Below, in pieces: positions 10,385 through 22,225 of a stretch of DNA of 64,000 nt (the first letter of the stretch is position 1; each line of letters begins with the position of its first letter). The stretch comes from Macrobrachium rosenbergii. Lineage: Eukaryota; Arthropoda; Malacostraca; Decapoda; Palaemonidae. The DNA is taken from the NCBI RefSeq assembly GCF_040412425.1, contig NC_089756.1, positions 5,500,498 to 5,564,497 on the forward strand, given 5' to 3'. The position numbers and the translations under genes were made by a program. The notes beneath the pieces are model-generated. The model saw nothing but the letters and a program-made list of their open reading frames with translations. It had not been told where the DNA came from and did no database searches.

Positions 10385-11285
10385 AAAAGTTTCAGGCCTT
10401 TCTTAACGCTGGATCTCCTTCTGAAGAAACTTCAGAAGCCACTCTAAATGACTTTCATGGCCTGCACTTTCCCTGGACCATTCCAACTGCATATCTTGCG
10501 GAATTTGAGACAGGATGACTGGAGTCAACACCACGCCATACTGGTCACCGCTGATGCCAAGGGCTTCTAAACTTCTCGCATGCCTCAACAGCTGGTCTTG
10601 TAACTTCGACAAAGACTCGACATAAGCTCCCTTACTTCTGGATGCAAAGGAAACATTCAGTAAACCTTGAACATGAGCAAAAATTTTTCTTTCTGCACGA
10701 CCAAATCTTTCTTTCAACAGCTCACAGGCTACCTTATAGTTAGCAGAAGTAAGTGCTAAGCCCTGAATAACTGTTAGTGCTTCCCCTTGAAGTAATGATT
10801 GCAAGTAACTAAACTTGCTAATAACTGGCAGCTCAATCTGGTCAACTAACGCATCAAATCTTTCCCAAAAGGACTGCCACTCAGTCAAATCACCAGAATA
10901 CTTGGGAAGTTCTAATCTGGATAACTTCACTTCTGATTTATCTTTAGCTGGAAACAGATGCAGTGTCAGTCTCAGTACTAACACCTTTCGAACGTTTGGC
11001 TGCTTCAACCCTAACCTGTCTGGCACTCCTATGAAATCTGTTGGTTTCATCTATGTCTGCCTCTAAATCAGCAAGGTCTATTTCTAATTCCACTGCTGCT
11101 TGAAGATCATCTAAAACTGCTAGTCTTTTATCAAAAACACTAACTGCATTCTCTAAGAGTTTGCTGTCACAAGCATCGTCTCTTAACAAATCCTGCAACT
11201 CATTAACAGACCAAGTCAACCAACCTTTGGCAGCCGACCATCTCCTCAATAATTCCTCTGTTGTTGCCATATCTACGCGTTTCAC
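10385..11285 (-). pseudogene. gag: BEL-1 gag N-terminal part (DUF1759)
   Basis: The candidate start is the ATG near 11285, or the downstream MATTEELLRRW. An acidic, Ser/Thr-rich N-terminal frame (10944-11285) with a predicted coiled coil (DDLQAAVELEIDLADLEADI) is shifted into the frame 10403-11050. That frame carries the DUF1759 hallmark LELPKYSGDLTEWQSFWERF, then LLQGEAL and LLKERFGR. This domain forms the capsid-like part of BEL/Pao Gag. Beyond 10403 the frame meets the inserted solo-LTR-like DNA. Confidence 0.8.
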
Positions 11286-11345
11286 AGCTTAAACGTCTTA
11301 ATATCTTCTAAAGGCACTTATTCCCGGGCCTAGGTGCCAAAATGT

Positions 11346-11801
11346 AGATCCTGAGGCAACCTCAAGGCTAAAATGAAGACGGTCAGGTTTATAAATGAGA
11401 GGCAGCCATCTTAAATCAAACTCTGTTTATTACTCTCAAGATCGTGGATACAAACTGCCAAGTTGGAAAATAAGTACTTCTTTGCTTATGCATTACATAA
11501 ACTTCAAAATGGCCTAAACAAGTAAAGACGTTTATCTCAATCTCTTCTCTCAAAGGTTTACAACATAAATACAGGAAGAGATATATATATTAACAATACA
11601 CAAACAAAATGCATATAGGAGAAAACGAGTATGCAATTGGTAGGGGGTAACTAAACAAACTAATGAAGGCTCAAGGACTACACTTATATTCTTAACAAAA
11701 TCAACCACAAAAAGTGAAATAAAAGAACATGAAATGCAATTACACAGACACGTTTATGATGTTTTCTTTTCACAACAGCACGACACCAGTACCTGTAACC
11801 T
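11346..11801 (-). mobile_element. Probable BEL-1 5' LTR region
   Basis: Non-coding DNA upstream of the BEL-1 primer-binding site and next to the end of Gypsy-2. It starts TGTAGATCCTGAGG on the plus strand. No second LTR copy remains in the window, so length cannot be measured. Confidence 0.4.
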
Positions 11802-13126
11802 TCATCTGTATGCACATTGGGTGCCACTATTAATGATCCCCAGACATGTTTGTACATCATCTTCACTCTCCTCCCCCAGATAGCCAGCCAGTCCCGGAAA
11901 AGTGGGTACTGGCTTATTCAGGTGCCACATTAAGACATCTTTGACGGGATGCATATGTGATAGGTGGTACTCGCCTTGGACACCGGTTTTAATATGCTGG
12001 ATCACTGCTGTGTCGTTTTTAATTTCTTTCACACTCGAGTTTATGTTTCCTCAGTTGCAGCCTTTTCAGATAGATTCTGACCCCTTTTTGTATCTTAGAC
12101 ATTTGCGTGCGGAATCATTGATCATATTTCATCTAATACTTTTCATTGGCTCTCAACAGAAGCTTCTGTGTTGTCTGAAACACTCTTAGGGTCAAGTTAC
12201 AGAACATCACCCCATATTATTCGACACTATATAACGGTAAAGTTTTAGGGTCCATGGTCGCAGTATATGGCAATGAAGGGTCCTGTCCATACACTAAAAA
12301 ACACGGGGTATCTCTTATGGGGCCGTTATTCGCCGTATTAAGTGCAAATTCCGCCATTGGCAACATCTCTACCCACTTACTCAGACTGTCTGCTGCTAAA
12401 TATTTCAAAATATTTGTTACTTCTCTATTATGGGATTCAACTAACCCATTGGCTGAAGGCTGGTAAGAGGTGATCGTGAAATGTTCCACGTTCAACATTT
12501 TTGTTAGGTCTTTTATTACTTTGTTGATAGATTCACGTCCATTGTCACTGATTAACATACGGGGCCAGCTGAACTACGCTATGAATGAACCCAAGGATCT
12601 GGCAACTGATACTGCAGATTTATCCACCATCACATATGTGTGCGTATACCGCATGAACGCATCCACCATCACACACACACACCTGAATTGCCTGTCACCT
12701 GGTGGGAAGGGTCCCACAACATCAATGTGTACTTGGCAAATTTGATTGGCTCCACTGGCCACATTCGAGCCTTCGGAATAGTATGTCTATGGTTTTTCAT
12801 GGTATTACAGGTGTGGCACTGGAAGATGAATTTTATGTCTTTTTACATCCCTACCCAAAAAATGATTCTCGTGCCCTCTTGAGGGACCTTTCTATACCTC
12901 TATGTCCTGCATAGGGACTTGCATGTATCATGTGGATGGCTTTTTCTACCAAAGAGGGAGGAAGGACGACACAAGATAGGATATCGCCCAGTCTCTTCTC
13001 ATATTCACAAAATAAGATATCTCCTTCAAGGAAGAACATATCTTTGGGCACTGTTAGAAATCTCGTTCTCATATTCATAAGCCTTAAAAATCCAGGGTTC
13101 AGATGACCCCTCATCACCTCTTCCAC
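11802..13126 (-). pseudogene. pol: Gypsy-2 integrase fragments
   Basis: Three frames give integrase in order. 12851-13126 holds the zinc-binding H...H region (AIHMIHASPYAGHRGIERSL), though the CC pair is not in the same frame. 12574-12762 holds the first catalytic Asp (VHIDVVGPFPPG). 12217-12558 holds the second Asp (LISDNGRES) and Glu (GLVESHNREV). 11802-12032 gives a C-terminal region with VQGEYHLSHMHPVK. The D,D,E triad is present but split by frameshifts. Confidence 0.75.
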
Positions 13127-13522
13127 ACTCCAACACGCAAATCAATCACACACTCTTTCTCACTCCCTGGGCATCTGCTTGTTGCCCCCACTGGAGGATC
13201 AGCTCTCTCATTCTTACATCTGGTTCGAAACACACCCCTTATCTCTCTCTCTAACTCTTGAATTACCAAGTTATTCCCGCTTTCTACATTGGGTGCGTCT
13301 GAGGTATGCAACTGTTTCTTTCGCCGTTGTTCCCCTCTCTTTGCTGCTCGAGTTGTAACTCTCATTATGGCACTCCTAGAGAGAGCATCAGCTACTTTGT
13401 TTTCCCTGCTATTTGTTCAATTCCCTCAATATCAAACTCTAACAGCCGCTCGATCCAACGAGCCTGGCGAGTGGTTAAATCCCTTTTCTTGAATAAATCT
13501 CTGAATGGGCGATGATCTGTGT
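13127..13522 (-). pseudogene. Gypsy-2 RNase H to integrase linker, decayed
   Basis: Several overlapping short frames lie between the RNase H and integrase fragments; none shows a clear motif, although the position corresponds to the C-terminal half of RNase H. Confidence 0.4.
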
Positions 13523-14712
13523 TTAATTTGACTTTATGCCCAGCAAAAAGTAGCGATGTCTCTCCAGCCTCTCTATCAAAGGTACTGTAATTCTTATACT
13601 GCTCACGTCGGTGGTTACTAGAAATGGTCGATCGAACTTTGGATACGCTAACAGTTCATTACTAGTGAGTGAAATCTTTAATTCTTGAAAAGCTATTTTT
13701 TCCTCCTGTCCCCAATGAAAATCCGACTGTTTCCTCAATGAATCTAGTGATCTCGCTATTTTACCAAAATATTTTATGAATTTACGATAGTAGCCTGTGA
13801 GCCAGAGGAAGTTGGCTACTTCTTTTGCATTCTTCGGTTGGGGAAATTCTTTAATTGCTGCTACTTTATCTGCACAAGGCTTAAGGCCTTCAGATGTTAA
13901 GATGTGCCCAAAAATTCAACTTCTTGCTGAAAGAATCTACATTTAGTTAGATTAATTTTCATGCCATGTTGCTTTAAAGCTTCTAAGACTTCAGGAATGT
14001 TCTTCTTATGTTCTTCTACTGCAGACCCTATTATGATTATGTCATCTAAGTATACAAACATGCTATGCCCTAATAGCGAAGCTAATACGGACATCATAAC
14101 ACGTGAAAAATGGACAGGACCGTTCTTCACTCCAAAAGGAAGGTAATTATACTCAAACAATTGATCATTAGCTATAAAAGCTGTCTTTTCTTTGCTACTC
14201 TCGTTTATAGGTATTTGATGATAACCTGACTTTAAATCCAAGGTGGTGAAGAATTTACCGTCTCTGACCTTAATCAACAATTCTTGGATAGAGGGCAACG
14301 GGAATCATTGTCTTTTGTGATCTATTCAACTTTCTATAATCAACACATAGCCTAAGAGAACCATCCTTATTTTTAAAACCATCAAAATTGCCGAGGCCCA
14401 GGGAGATTCACTTTCTTTAACTGTCCCTTGTTCCCTTAATTTAAATTTATTAATTTTGTTCTCCATTTGCCGTTGATAACAAACTGGAATTCTATATGGC
14501 TTAGATCTTATGGGTGGTTTATCCACGGTCTCTATAACAAAATGAAAATTTCTTATTCTACCTGGGGTTTCGTCGCCAATCGCGATTACATTTTGATAAC
14601 TTTCTAGAATTTCCTTGACAATATTTTGATAAGTAACAGAGGTAGACCCACCAGCTGTTCGCAGGAGTCTATCTAGACGTTCTTCACCGTGACCCTGATG
14701 CATGCTACTCAA
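13523..14712 (-). pseudogene. pol: Gypsy-2 reverse transcriptase / RNase H start
   Basis: 14326-14712 contains the RT N-terminal region with SESPWASAI. 13897-14298 contains TTLDLKSGYHQIPI, LPFGVKNGPVHFSRVM and the catalytic MFVYLDDIIIIG (YLDD at 14041-14052). 13523-13738 contains FHWGQEEKIAFQELK and LVTTDVSS, the start of RNase H. FGVKNGP differs from the usual FGLxNAP. Frameshifts separate the three parts. Confidence 0.82.
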
Positions 14713-14740
14713 GGTTGCGAGTGTGTGTGAGAACCATCTG

Positions 14741-15489
14741 CTATTTTACAAGGTTCAAATTGCATATCGACCCACTGTCTAATACGATACGCTGATCGCT
14801 AACATTAATAAATGACACAATAACTTTGCCGTGTATTACCTTGCTCAGACCCAGAATGATAAAATCTTCCCGTTTCTGATGGGGTCTGCTCATAACTAAG
14901 GTGCCTTCCGGTAAGTTCCGTGCGGGTGTCACGCTGAGGTGTGAGAGGGTCCAGGGTGGTGCCACATCTGCTTTGGGGTGGCGGGTACTTCCCCTACCAC
15001 TACTCTTCAATCTTAGGGAGACTCGTAGGCACCTCAGTCTCTCCCCCGCCCCCACCCGGCTCTGTGGGGATCCGTTGTCCTTTCAAACATACTTCAATCA
15101 CCTTCCCGTCTGTGCCAGCTATTATTATTTCGTTCCTATCTACAAAATCAATTCCTAAAATAACTGAAATTCCTTCTATTTGTAATGCTGGTACTACATA
15201 GAAGGTATGTATCACTACTCGCCCATCGATGGTTACCTGTGGCTTCACAGTCCTCTGGGTTACCATCCGATGGCCGCCTACTGTACTTAAAACTAAACAA
15301 CTCTTCATAGGCTGCACCCGACCCTGTCACAAGGGGTTCTTCTAACAAAGACACACTTGCACCAGTATAGATCAACCCCCTTCCCTGTCGCTCTCCTAAC
15401 CATATTTGCACAATTGGCACCGCGACTTCCTTCCCGGATTGAGCACAGCCGATAGGCTCTTGCACTACCTTCCCTCCCGACATCCTCAA
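14741..15489 (-). pseudogene. Gypsy-2 protease, catalytic Asp replaced
   Basis: The minus-strand frame 15148-15489 carries VPIVQIWLGERQGRGLIYTGASVSLLEE. Retroviral-type proteases have DTGAS here, and this copy has YTGAS, so the catalytic Asp is Tyr. The second half, in another frame (15000-15317), has the conserved hydrophobic-hydrophobic-Gly pattern ISVILGIDFVDRNE. A linker to RT follows (14741-15055). Confidence 0.7.
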
Positions 15490-16727
15490 TGTTTAGGTAG
15501 GGGCAGCAACAGTTGGTGGAAGGCTCTCCACTGCTTCTCGGAGTGTTGGTTAACTCGCCCCCCTGCCTCCCCAACAAGGCATCCCTTGTTCTACTGGGGG
15601 CACGGTCGTTGTTTGGACCTGATGAGTGTGGGTGTAGTCGGGGGTCCTCCTGACTCCTCCTCCACGCCGCCTTCCCCTTCCTCTCCTTGGTGCAGGGGGA
15701 GCGTTGTTCCACTGGCCGTCATCGTTGTTTGAACAAGCATTCAGGAGGTGGTCTGTTGCAATGCATCAAAAATAACTTTGCAGCTCAGTGAGAGAGGGGG
15801 CACTTGGTCCTTCCACACCGCCAGCAACGGCCAACCATCTTATTCCCGGCTGGTTTCCCCTTGCCTCTTCGAGGTCCCTGGGTGCGTGACCCTGCCCCTG
15901 GATGGTGGGTGAGGTTGGCTGAGGACTTGCTTGGTCAGATTGTTTAACTGTTGCAACAACGGTTGGGAGGTAGCCTGCCCCCTTTCCCTTGCTTGCTGCC
16001 GTTGTTCGTGGTCTAATAGAAGTTGTACCTTCGGCAGCAAGTCTTGTAAGGGCCTCTCATTGTCAATAAAGAATCCCACTGTGGAGGCGGGAAGAATTCG
16101 TTTCAGCAGGCGTCGGCAGAAGGCTTCTTTTCCCTCTACAGTCTGGGCTCTTTCAGGGGTAAGGGACTCATAGTCGTCACCGACGTGATTACAGAATGCT
16201 GAAATCAACTCTCCCATCCCAACATGAGTAGTAGGCTTCCATTAGTTGGGTGAGATGCTGTTTAAAAGTAGCCAAGTCTACAGAATAACCGACGTCAAAA
16301 CTCCTGATTTGCCATGCTGCATTCCCGGTCACTTTTTATTTTGTTTGCACAATTTTTTCTCTATCTGACCAGCCTACTGTGGCATTTTCAATACACTTTT
16401 GAAGGTCTCAATCGAAAGGCAACATTCACCAGTGCATGAGTTGTCAAACTGAGGCACACTGATCCATCTAGCACTGGCAATTTTTTTTACTTTCTCGATT
16501 GATCACGCTTACGGGGACGACGTGACGTCGGCCAAAATTGTGGTTGGGTCGATGGGGTTTTTATTTTGTATTTCATTTGTTAATTTGTATAACTCTTTTA
16601 ACGCACGTTGGATAGTCGTTGACAGCTCTTTCACACTTTCCTCTTCCTTGGCACTGTTATTGTTAACACTGGTACTGCTAGCACTGGCACTCCTGCCTTC
16701 GTGCGCCAATTTTCTTCGAGTTTGCAT
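15490..16727 (-). pseudogene. gag: Gypsy-2 gag
   Basis: The candidate start ATG is at 16725-16727, opening MQTRRKLAHEGRSASASS. Another frame, 15840-16217, gives MGELISAFCNHVG and a Gln-rich coiled-coil-like segment (LLLDHEQRQQARERG). A basic, Arg/Ser-rich region follows toward protease. About 300 bp between the two gag frames is decayed. Confidence 0.6.
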
Positions 16728-16796
16728 TTGTTTATTTCACCTTCACAATTACGCTGTTAATTATTATGTACTGGTAGGACCTCATGACTAACACCA

Positions 16797-18686
16797 AAAA
16801 TTACCTGATTCTCGGTCATATAAAGGTTCTATCAGTACAAATGAAATGAGTAAGATACAATTAACACGTGTATTTTTTCTTAATAGTTACACTGGGCCCT
16901 GTTGCTCATATTACGCTACTTAATGATGCAATTATAGTCGGAAATGACTCTGAGATGACACATTCCGATCACTGTCTTATAGACGTGCCCCAACCCGTCA
17001 ACCGCTAAACCCCTACTGATCATTGACGTTTCAAACTGAACTTGCTTAGGTCATAGACCTCAGCTGATTGGTCTCTTATAATCGAAAGGAACCAATAAGG
17101 GTCTTCGATGTATGGCACTCATTTGAATTGCCCACGCCAAACCCCAATGATCATATGGTGTTCGACGAATTAGAAGTATCTGCTCATTAATCTCTGATCA
17201 CAAATACGTACAAACAACTAACAGATTTTCTATTATGTCTCAAACATGAATTTCTAAGTAAATGAGTTCAAGTATAATAACATCTTACCTGAAAATTATT
17301 TGTGAAACATTGAAATAAATGAAAACTTTTTTTAACTTATGGCAATGTGCGTAAATACACAGACACTATCTTCCTTTCTAAGGCCAGGCCACATTTTCCT
17401 GAGATGTAACCAAGTACTGGGACCTTTCCCTGAAAAAAGGCGGGACACCATATCTTAAAAAATAGCCATAGAATTTCCTTGAAAATAATCTCATGTTTCC
17501 CACACCCAAATTACTCTTGAGTTACTAATCTAACGTAACCTAGCCCAACCTAACCTAACCTAAGCTAGGGGCATGGCAAAAACCGGGGCTGGTGCAATAC
17601 TAGCATACATCTCAGGAATTTGCAGCTGGGCCACTGGGTATTCACGATCAGGTTTACCTGTCAGTTTATTGAATCTGGGGTTAAATCTTACATGTAGATG
17701 ACAGTTTATGGCCGCATTCAGTTCAACCACCAGAACGGATGAAGTGATGGAATTGCCTAAAGTTCTTCCGACCAACTGACACAACCGCATGTGTGGACAG
17801 ACTGAACAATGATTTTATGACAGTTCGCCATTGGTTTTCGCCTGAAAAAGATCTCGGCTGCACCAAGGCCAAGAGAAACTGAGAAAGAGAAGGTCTGCTC
17901 ACTTCCCCCAATCCCCCATGTAGGCAGAGCTTTGTCTACCTTCTTATTGCATCAGCAGGTTTATTACCATAAAGAAAACGAAAAAAGAAAATGGGTATAA
18001 TTTGGGGGAAACTACTATCACTATCATAATATCGTTGTGTGTGTTTCTCTTTTCATATCACACTACAATTTCGTTTCTACTAATCTAACGCTAGTAATAA
18101 GGATGTGCTGTACTGAGTTTAGTGAATGAGGAGAGTTTCATGCATCTTGAAATATATTACATATTAATGTAAAGTGATGCATTATTTTCATATATATACA
18201 GTACCTATTTTTGAGATAGGTTCCAAAATAGAATTTTACTTGTATTTCTTAGAATTGGTATGTCGTTTATGAAGATTGCATTTAACATACAGTTTTTTGT
18301 TATAAAGAAGATATCCAGATTTTGCCTCATTCATAATCAGTTAAGAAATTTGTATCTCTATTTTGCAGCATCTGCAAACTGTCATAATTAAGGAGTCACT
18401 CGTTTTTTTTTCTTTATGGCAACAAACCAAAAATGCTGGTGATATATGTTTATCAAAGGAACTATATATCATCACTTATATAATCTGAATATACTTGTTG
18501 CTTATGAATTATTGAGGAATCCTCAAGTCTACCTTGGTTCACAAGTGCATCTTAAAGAAAAACAGATATTTTGCTTATTACCCCAGTGCCAGTCTGGTGA
18601 GCACTGAAAGGGTTTCCCACCCAGGACCTTGAGAAGGTACCTCTAAGGTATGTCATAGCCTACGCTGTTACCCCAGGTGGGAGGCA
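16797..18686. other. Non-coding DNA, probable Gypsy-2 LTR remnant on its left
   Basis: No coding sequence is recognised. The first few hundred bases could be the Gypsy-2 5' LTR. The rest is unremarkable AT-leaning sequence, apart from the telomere-like stretch listed next. Confidence 0.5.
17536..17569 (+). repeat. Short CCTAA telomere-like stretch
   Basis: CCAACCTAACCTAACCTAAG contains three adjoining CCTAA units (17548-17565), with degenerate flanking copies (TAACCTAG). (TTAGG)n is the ancestral arthropod telomere repeat, so this resembles a tiny interstitial telomere seed; three units can also arise by chance. Confidence 0.5.
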
Positions 18687-19067
18687 TGTGAAAGAGGTGC
18701 AAAATAATGAGCAGGGAGACAAGTACTGCTGATTTATTGATGAAAATTAGCTGCTTATAAAGCGGGATGCAGATGTTTGCGTAGTGCGTGGAGACCGCTG
18801 GTACAAAGATTTACAGGTAACCTGAGGTCAAACTAGTTCTTTAAAACAGGACAGGTTCATACAGAGAACATAGTGATAAACAATGTCTGACATATGAAAT
18901 AAATAACTTGTTACTTGTACATAATACATGATTGCTTGGAAAGACAACATATACACAGTTTACAATTGTGATGATAAATATATATTCCGCTCGACCTTAG
19001 GTCGTGGAAAGGAACCACAGAAAACGGGATGTTCTCCATAGAGAACGCATTGAGCGGGGACTTTACA
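18687..19067 (-). repeat. G1 3' LTR
   Basis: 381 bp, TGTGAAAGAGG... to ...GACTTTACA on the plus strand. It is similar in inverse orientation to the LTRs at 28250, 32833 and 37360, sharing AACCTGAGGTCAAACTA and AACAGGACAGG blocks. Confidence 0.88.
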
Positions 19068-19085
19068 ATACTTCCCCCCCAACAA
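19068..19085 (-). promoter_or_regulatory. G1 polypurine tract
   Basis: The minus strand reads GTTGGGGGGGAAGTAT directly before the 3' LTR, the position from which plus-strand DNA synthesis is primed. Confidence 0.75.
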
Positions 19086-19153
19086 GACGGAGGTAACGTC
19101 TGATTAAACAAGGTATCTCCTGGGGCGACAAAAGGGGCCTCTCTTTCTTGATG

Positions 19154-20481
19154 TCAACTGGAGAGGGTAGTCGCCTTCCCCGATGTCCTCTGCAGTGGTT
19201 TGTTGGGGTGAATTTCTGTCAGGTTTCTGGGTTTTCCGGGGAAGCCCTCGCCTTCTTCCTGAGACCGGGGTTGTTTGAGGGGCTGCCATATCCTGCAGGA
19301 GATCTTGGGGTCCGCCTCCGTCTCCGTTGCCCCCTCCAGGAATGTGGGTTTGAGACGATCTATTGACTCCCAGTCTTCCCGCCCATGGATGGATATTTGG
19401 AATGCCTTCTTGTTCCTTTCCAGGACAAGGAAAGGTTCCCTGTAGGCCCTAGTCAAGGATGGTCATACGGCGTCGTCCCTGACGAAGACGTGGGTGGAGG
19501 AGGACATCTCGGGGGGCATGAAGGGGGATGTCCTGTCGGTGAATGTCTTTTGGCAGGGGGCAAACTTTCCAACTCTGTCTCGGAGCCTCTGCATTCCTAT
19601 GTCGTCCCTGTTCTCTGCGACGAGTTCCCCTGGGACTACCAGAGTCTCCCCGTAGACTTTTTCCGCTGAGGAGGGGTCGCCATTGATTCTGGGGGCGGTC
19701 CTCAACCCGAGGAGGACCCAGGGCAGCTGGTACTTCCAGTTTTCAGAGGAACAACGAGCCATGAGGGACGCCTTCAGAGACCTGTGGAACTTTTCCACTA
19801 TTCAATTGGCTGCAGGGTTGTAGGCGGTGGCACTGTGGTGAGTGGTTCCCATTAGATGTGCCAGGGTGGTCCACAGCTCGGACAGGAAAGCGGGTCCCCT
19901 GTCTGTCGTTATGTCATCCAGGACGCCGAACCAGCTGATCCAACTGGAGAGGAGGGCTTCCGCACATGCAATGGAGGTGGTTTCTTCCATGGAGCGGTCG
20001 ACGACTGTCAGTAGGTATCTGGCTCCTCCTGATGGGGGAAGAGGTCCTACTACGTTGATGTGGATGTGCCCAAAACGTCTCTTTGGCTGGGGGAATTTGC
20101 CCACTCCCGATTCGGTGTGCCGCTCCACTTTACTTGTCTGACACTGCCTACACTGTCTTGCCCAGGCCATCGCTTCTTTCCGTATGCCGTGCCAGACGAA
20201 CTTCTCCATCAGCAGTCTGGCTGTTGTCCTTCCAGAGGGGTGGGATAGGCTGTGGATGATGTTGAAAACCAGCCGACGTCTGGAGGCGGGTACCAGGGGC
20301 AGGGGTGTCTGGTACCGATATCGCTCAGTAATGTTAAGCCTCCTGAGCCAAAGGGCACATCCTTCCACTTCAGCGTCGTGACTGCTGTATGGTAGGCCAG
20401 GGTCTCAGGGTCAGCAGCTTGTTCAAGGGCGAGGTCCCTGTAATCGATCCCGAGCTGTAGGGAGTCGATCGCGATCCTCAA
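19154..20481 (-). pseudogene. pol: G1 integrase
   Basis: 19802-20368 carries the zinc-binding H3-H...C2-C set (HSLSHPSGRT and QCRQCQTSK), then the core with IHINVVGPLPPSG, where the first catalytic Asp is Asn, and DDITTDRGPAF with the second Asp. A TGA at about 19799 interrupts the region just before MEKFHRSLKASL, which holds the catalytic Glu (19463-19798). The C-terminal region with YREPFLVLERNKKAFQ and DWESIDRLKPTFLE is in a third frame. The nonsense codon replaces the Gly of the usual NGMVERFHRSL. Confidence 0.82.
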
Positions 20482-20565
20482 GAGGGCGTCGGCTACCTGG
20501 TTCTTCCTGCCAGGGAGGTATTTGATGCTGCAGGTGAACTCTGCAATGGTTGTGAGGTGCTGCTG

Positions 20566-21711
20566 CTAACTAGAGGACCATGCGTCGCCCAGCTTCGTGA
20601 AGGTGTGGACCAGCGGCTGGTGGTCGGTCCATGTTGTGAAGGGCGTCCCCTCCAGGAGGAACTTGAAGTGCCGTACTGCCTGGTATGCTGTGAGGAGTTC
20701 TCGGTCGAAGGTGCTGTAGCGGGACTCGGCGGCGTTTAGCCTCCTACAGAAGAAGGCAATGGGCTGTTCCAGAACTGCTCCGCAGGCGACGTTGCTGGCA
20801 TCCGTCGTCAGCTGGAGAGGAGCAATGGGGTCCTGGTGGGCCAAAGATGTTGCTTTGATGAGGGAGGCCTTCATCAGGAGGAAAGCCTTCTGCTGGTCGG
20901 GGCCCCACACTAATGTCTTTGGACGTCCCTTCAGGACCTCCATCAGGGGGGCTATGGTGTGAGCAATCCCCAGGATGAATCTTCTGTAGTAGTTGGCAAT
21001 CCTGAGGAATTCTTGTACTGCCCTGATGGAGGCAGGGGTGGGGAACTTCTCGATGGCTTCGACCTTCAACGACATTGGGCGGACGTCCTCCACGGATATC
21101 TCGTGGCCCAGGAACTCCACCTTCTCGATGCCAAAGGTGCATTTGTCAAACCTTACAACGAGGCCACTCTCCTGCAGGTGCTGCAGGACCTTCTGGATGT
21201 GTCGCAGGTGTTCCTCCCGGGATCTGGAAAAGATTAGGATATCGTCGACGTAGCAGACGCAGAAGTCCAGGTCCCCAGGATGCTGTCCATCATTCTCTGG
21301 AAGGTCGCGCCTGCGTTCCTCAGGCCGAAGGTGGAGAAGGCGAAGACGTAGGACCCGAAGGGCGTGACGATGGCGGTCTTGGGGATGTCCTCCAAAGCTA
21401 CTGGGACCTGAAAATAAGATTTTAGTAGGTCCATTTTGGAGAATATCCTGGCCCCGTGGAAAGAGGCCGTCAGGTCCTGCGTATTCAGCAGTGGTCCAGC
21501 TGTGTTGCCAGGTTCAGCCGCCTGTAGTCGCTGCAGGGCCTCCAGGTGCCGTCTGCTTTCTGCACCATGTGAAGAGGGGAAGACAACGGGCTGGGAGCCT
21601 TTTTGCATATGCCCATCCTTTCCATCTCTGCGAAGGCCTTTTTGGCCTCCTGAAGGCGCTGCGGGGGAAGCCATCAGAACTTTGCATGCATTGGGATACC
21701 CTTTGTCTTGA
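20566..21711 (-). pseudogene. pol: G1 reverse transcriptase and RNase H
   Basis: RT palm motifs KMDLLKSYFQVPV and TFGLRNAGATFQRMM end in a frameshift near 21277, where other copies have one more G. The catalytic YVDD (21241-21252) is therefore out of frame. 20566-21120 carries EFLGHEIS and VQEFLRIANYYRRF, then RNase H with LTTDASN, STFDREL and TWTDHQPLVH. Apart from the frameshift, RT and RNase H catalytic residues are present. Confidence 0.85.
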
Positions 21712-22225
21712 TATGGTGGTATATACCGTGTCTGGCAGGAGTCCCAGGCATCTGGCGGAGCTCGGGTTTGAAGACCTCCAGAAACTCCTTCAGGAGGGAA
21801 CCATACTGGTGGGGCGTGATGGAACAGATGACAGGCTCCCTGGGGCCTGGTGACAAGTGCAGGGACTGGCAGGACTGGGTGTCTAGCAGGCGTTTGCAGC
21901 CGACGTCGACTGCCAGACTGAAGTGGGCGAGGAAGTCCACCCCCAGGAGTGGAGTCCTGACGTCCGCGATGATGAGCTCCCAGCTGTACCTCCAGCCAAG
22001 GATGGAGATCAACAGAAGCTTGGTGCCGTTGGAGAGGATGGGGGACCCGTTTGCGGTTGTCAGGCAGGTAGTCGGGTCCAGCGTATGTCTGCGGTCCTCT
22101 CCTGAAGGTGGAAACACCAAATGCATGGCTCCAGCGTCGACCAACATCATCCTGCCAAAGATCATGTCGCGGACATAGAACCCTACTGGTAAGGGGCCCC
22201 TGGGTATTTTTGTTGTTGCTGCCAC
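21674..22225 (-). pseudogene. G1 protease region
   Basis: VDAGAMHLVF stands where family copies should have DTGA; Thr to Ala next to the catalytic Asp would weaken the active site. LLISILGWRYSWELIIADVR and TPLLGVDFLAHF follow, then FPEVF-like linker into RT. The frame is open for 184 residues. Confidence 0.75.

Larger units (their letters stand above)
7366..11345 (-). mobile_element. BEL/Pao LTR retrotransposon, truncated (BEL-1)
   Basis: The minus-strand order gag, zinc knuckle, protease, RT is typical of BEL/Pao. The 5' end of the internal region is near 11337, where the minus strand reads TACATTTTGGCACCTAGGCC: a possible LTR end (...ACA) then a TGG-type primer-binding site. RNase H, integrase and the 3' LTR are missing because the element stops abruptly at about 7366 against the virus-like block. 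The 5' LTR lies to the right of 11345; its outer end could not be fixed but is before about 11800. Confidence 0.8.
11802..16795 (-). mobile_element. Gypsy-2: decayed Ty3/Gypsy element
   Basis: A full minus-strand series gag, protease, RT, RNase H, integrase is visible in many broken frames. A possible primer-binding site is TGGTGTTAGTCATGAGG (minus) at about 16778-16796. No convincing LTR pair was found: the 3' end abuts the BEL-1 LTR and the 5' LTR candidate (16797 rightward) has no partner. Sequence is unlike the CsRn1-like copies elsewhere in the window, so this is another lineage. Confidence 0.75.

Noticed and set aside
19842..22178. Plus-strand ORFs opposite G1 pol (up to 156 codons)
   Set aside because: Antisense of the minus-strand integrase, RT and protease.
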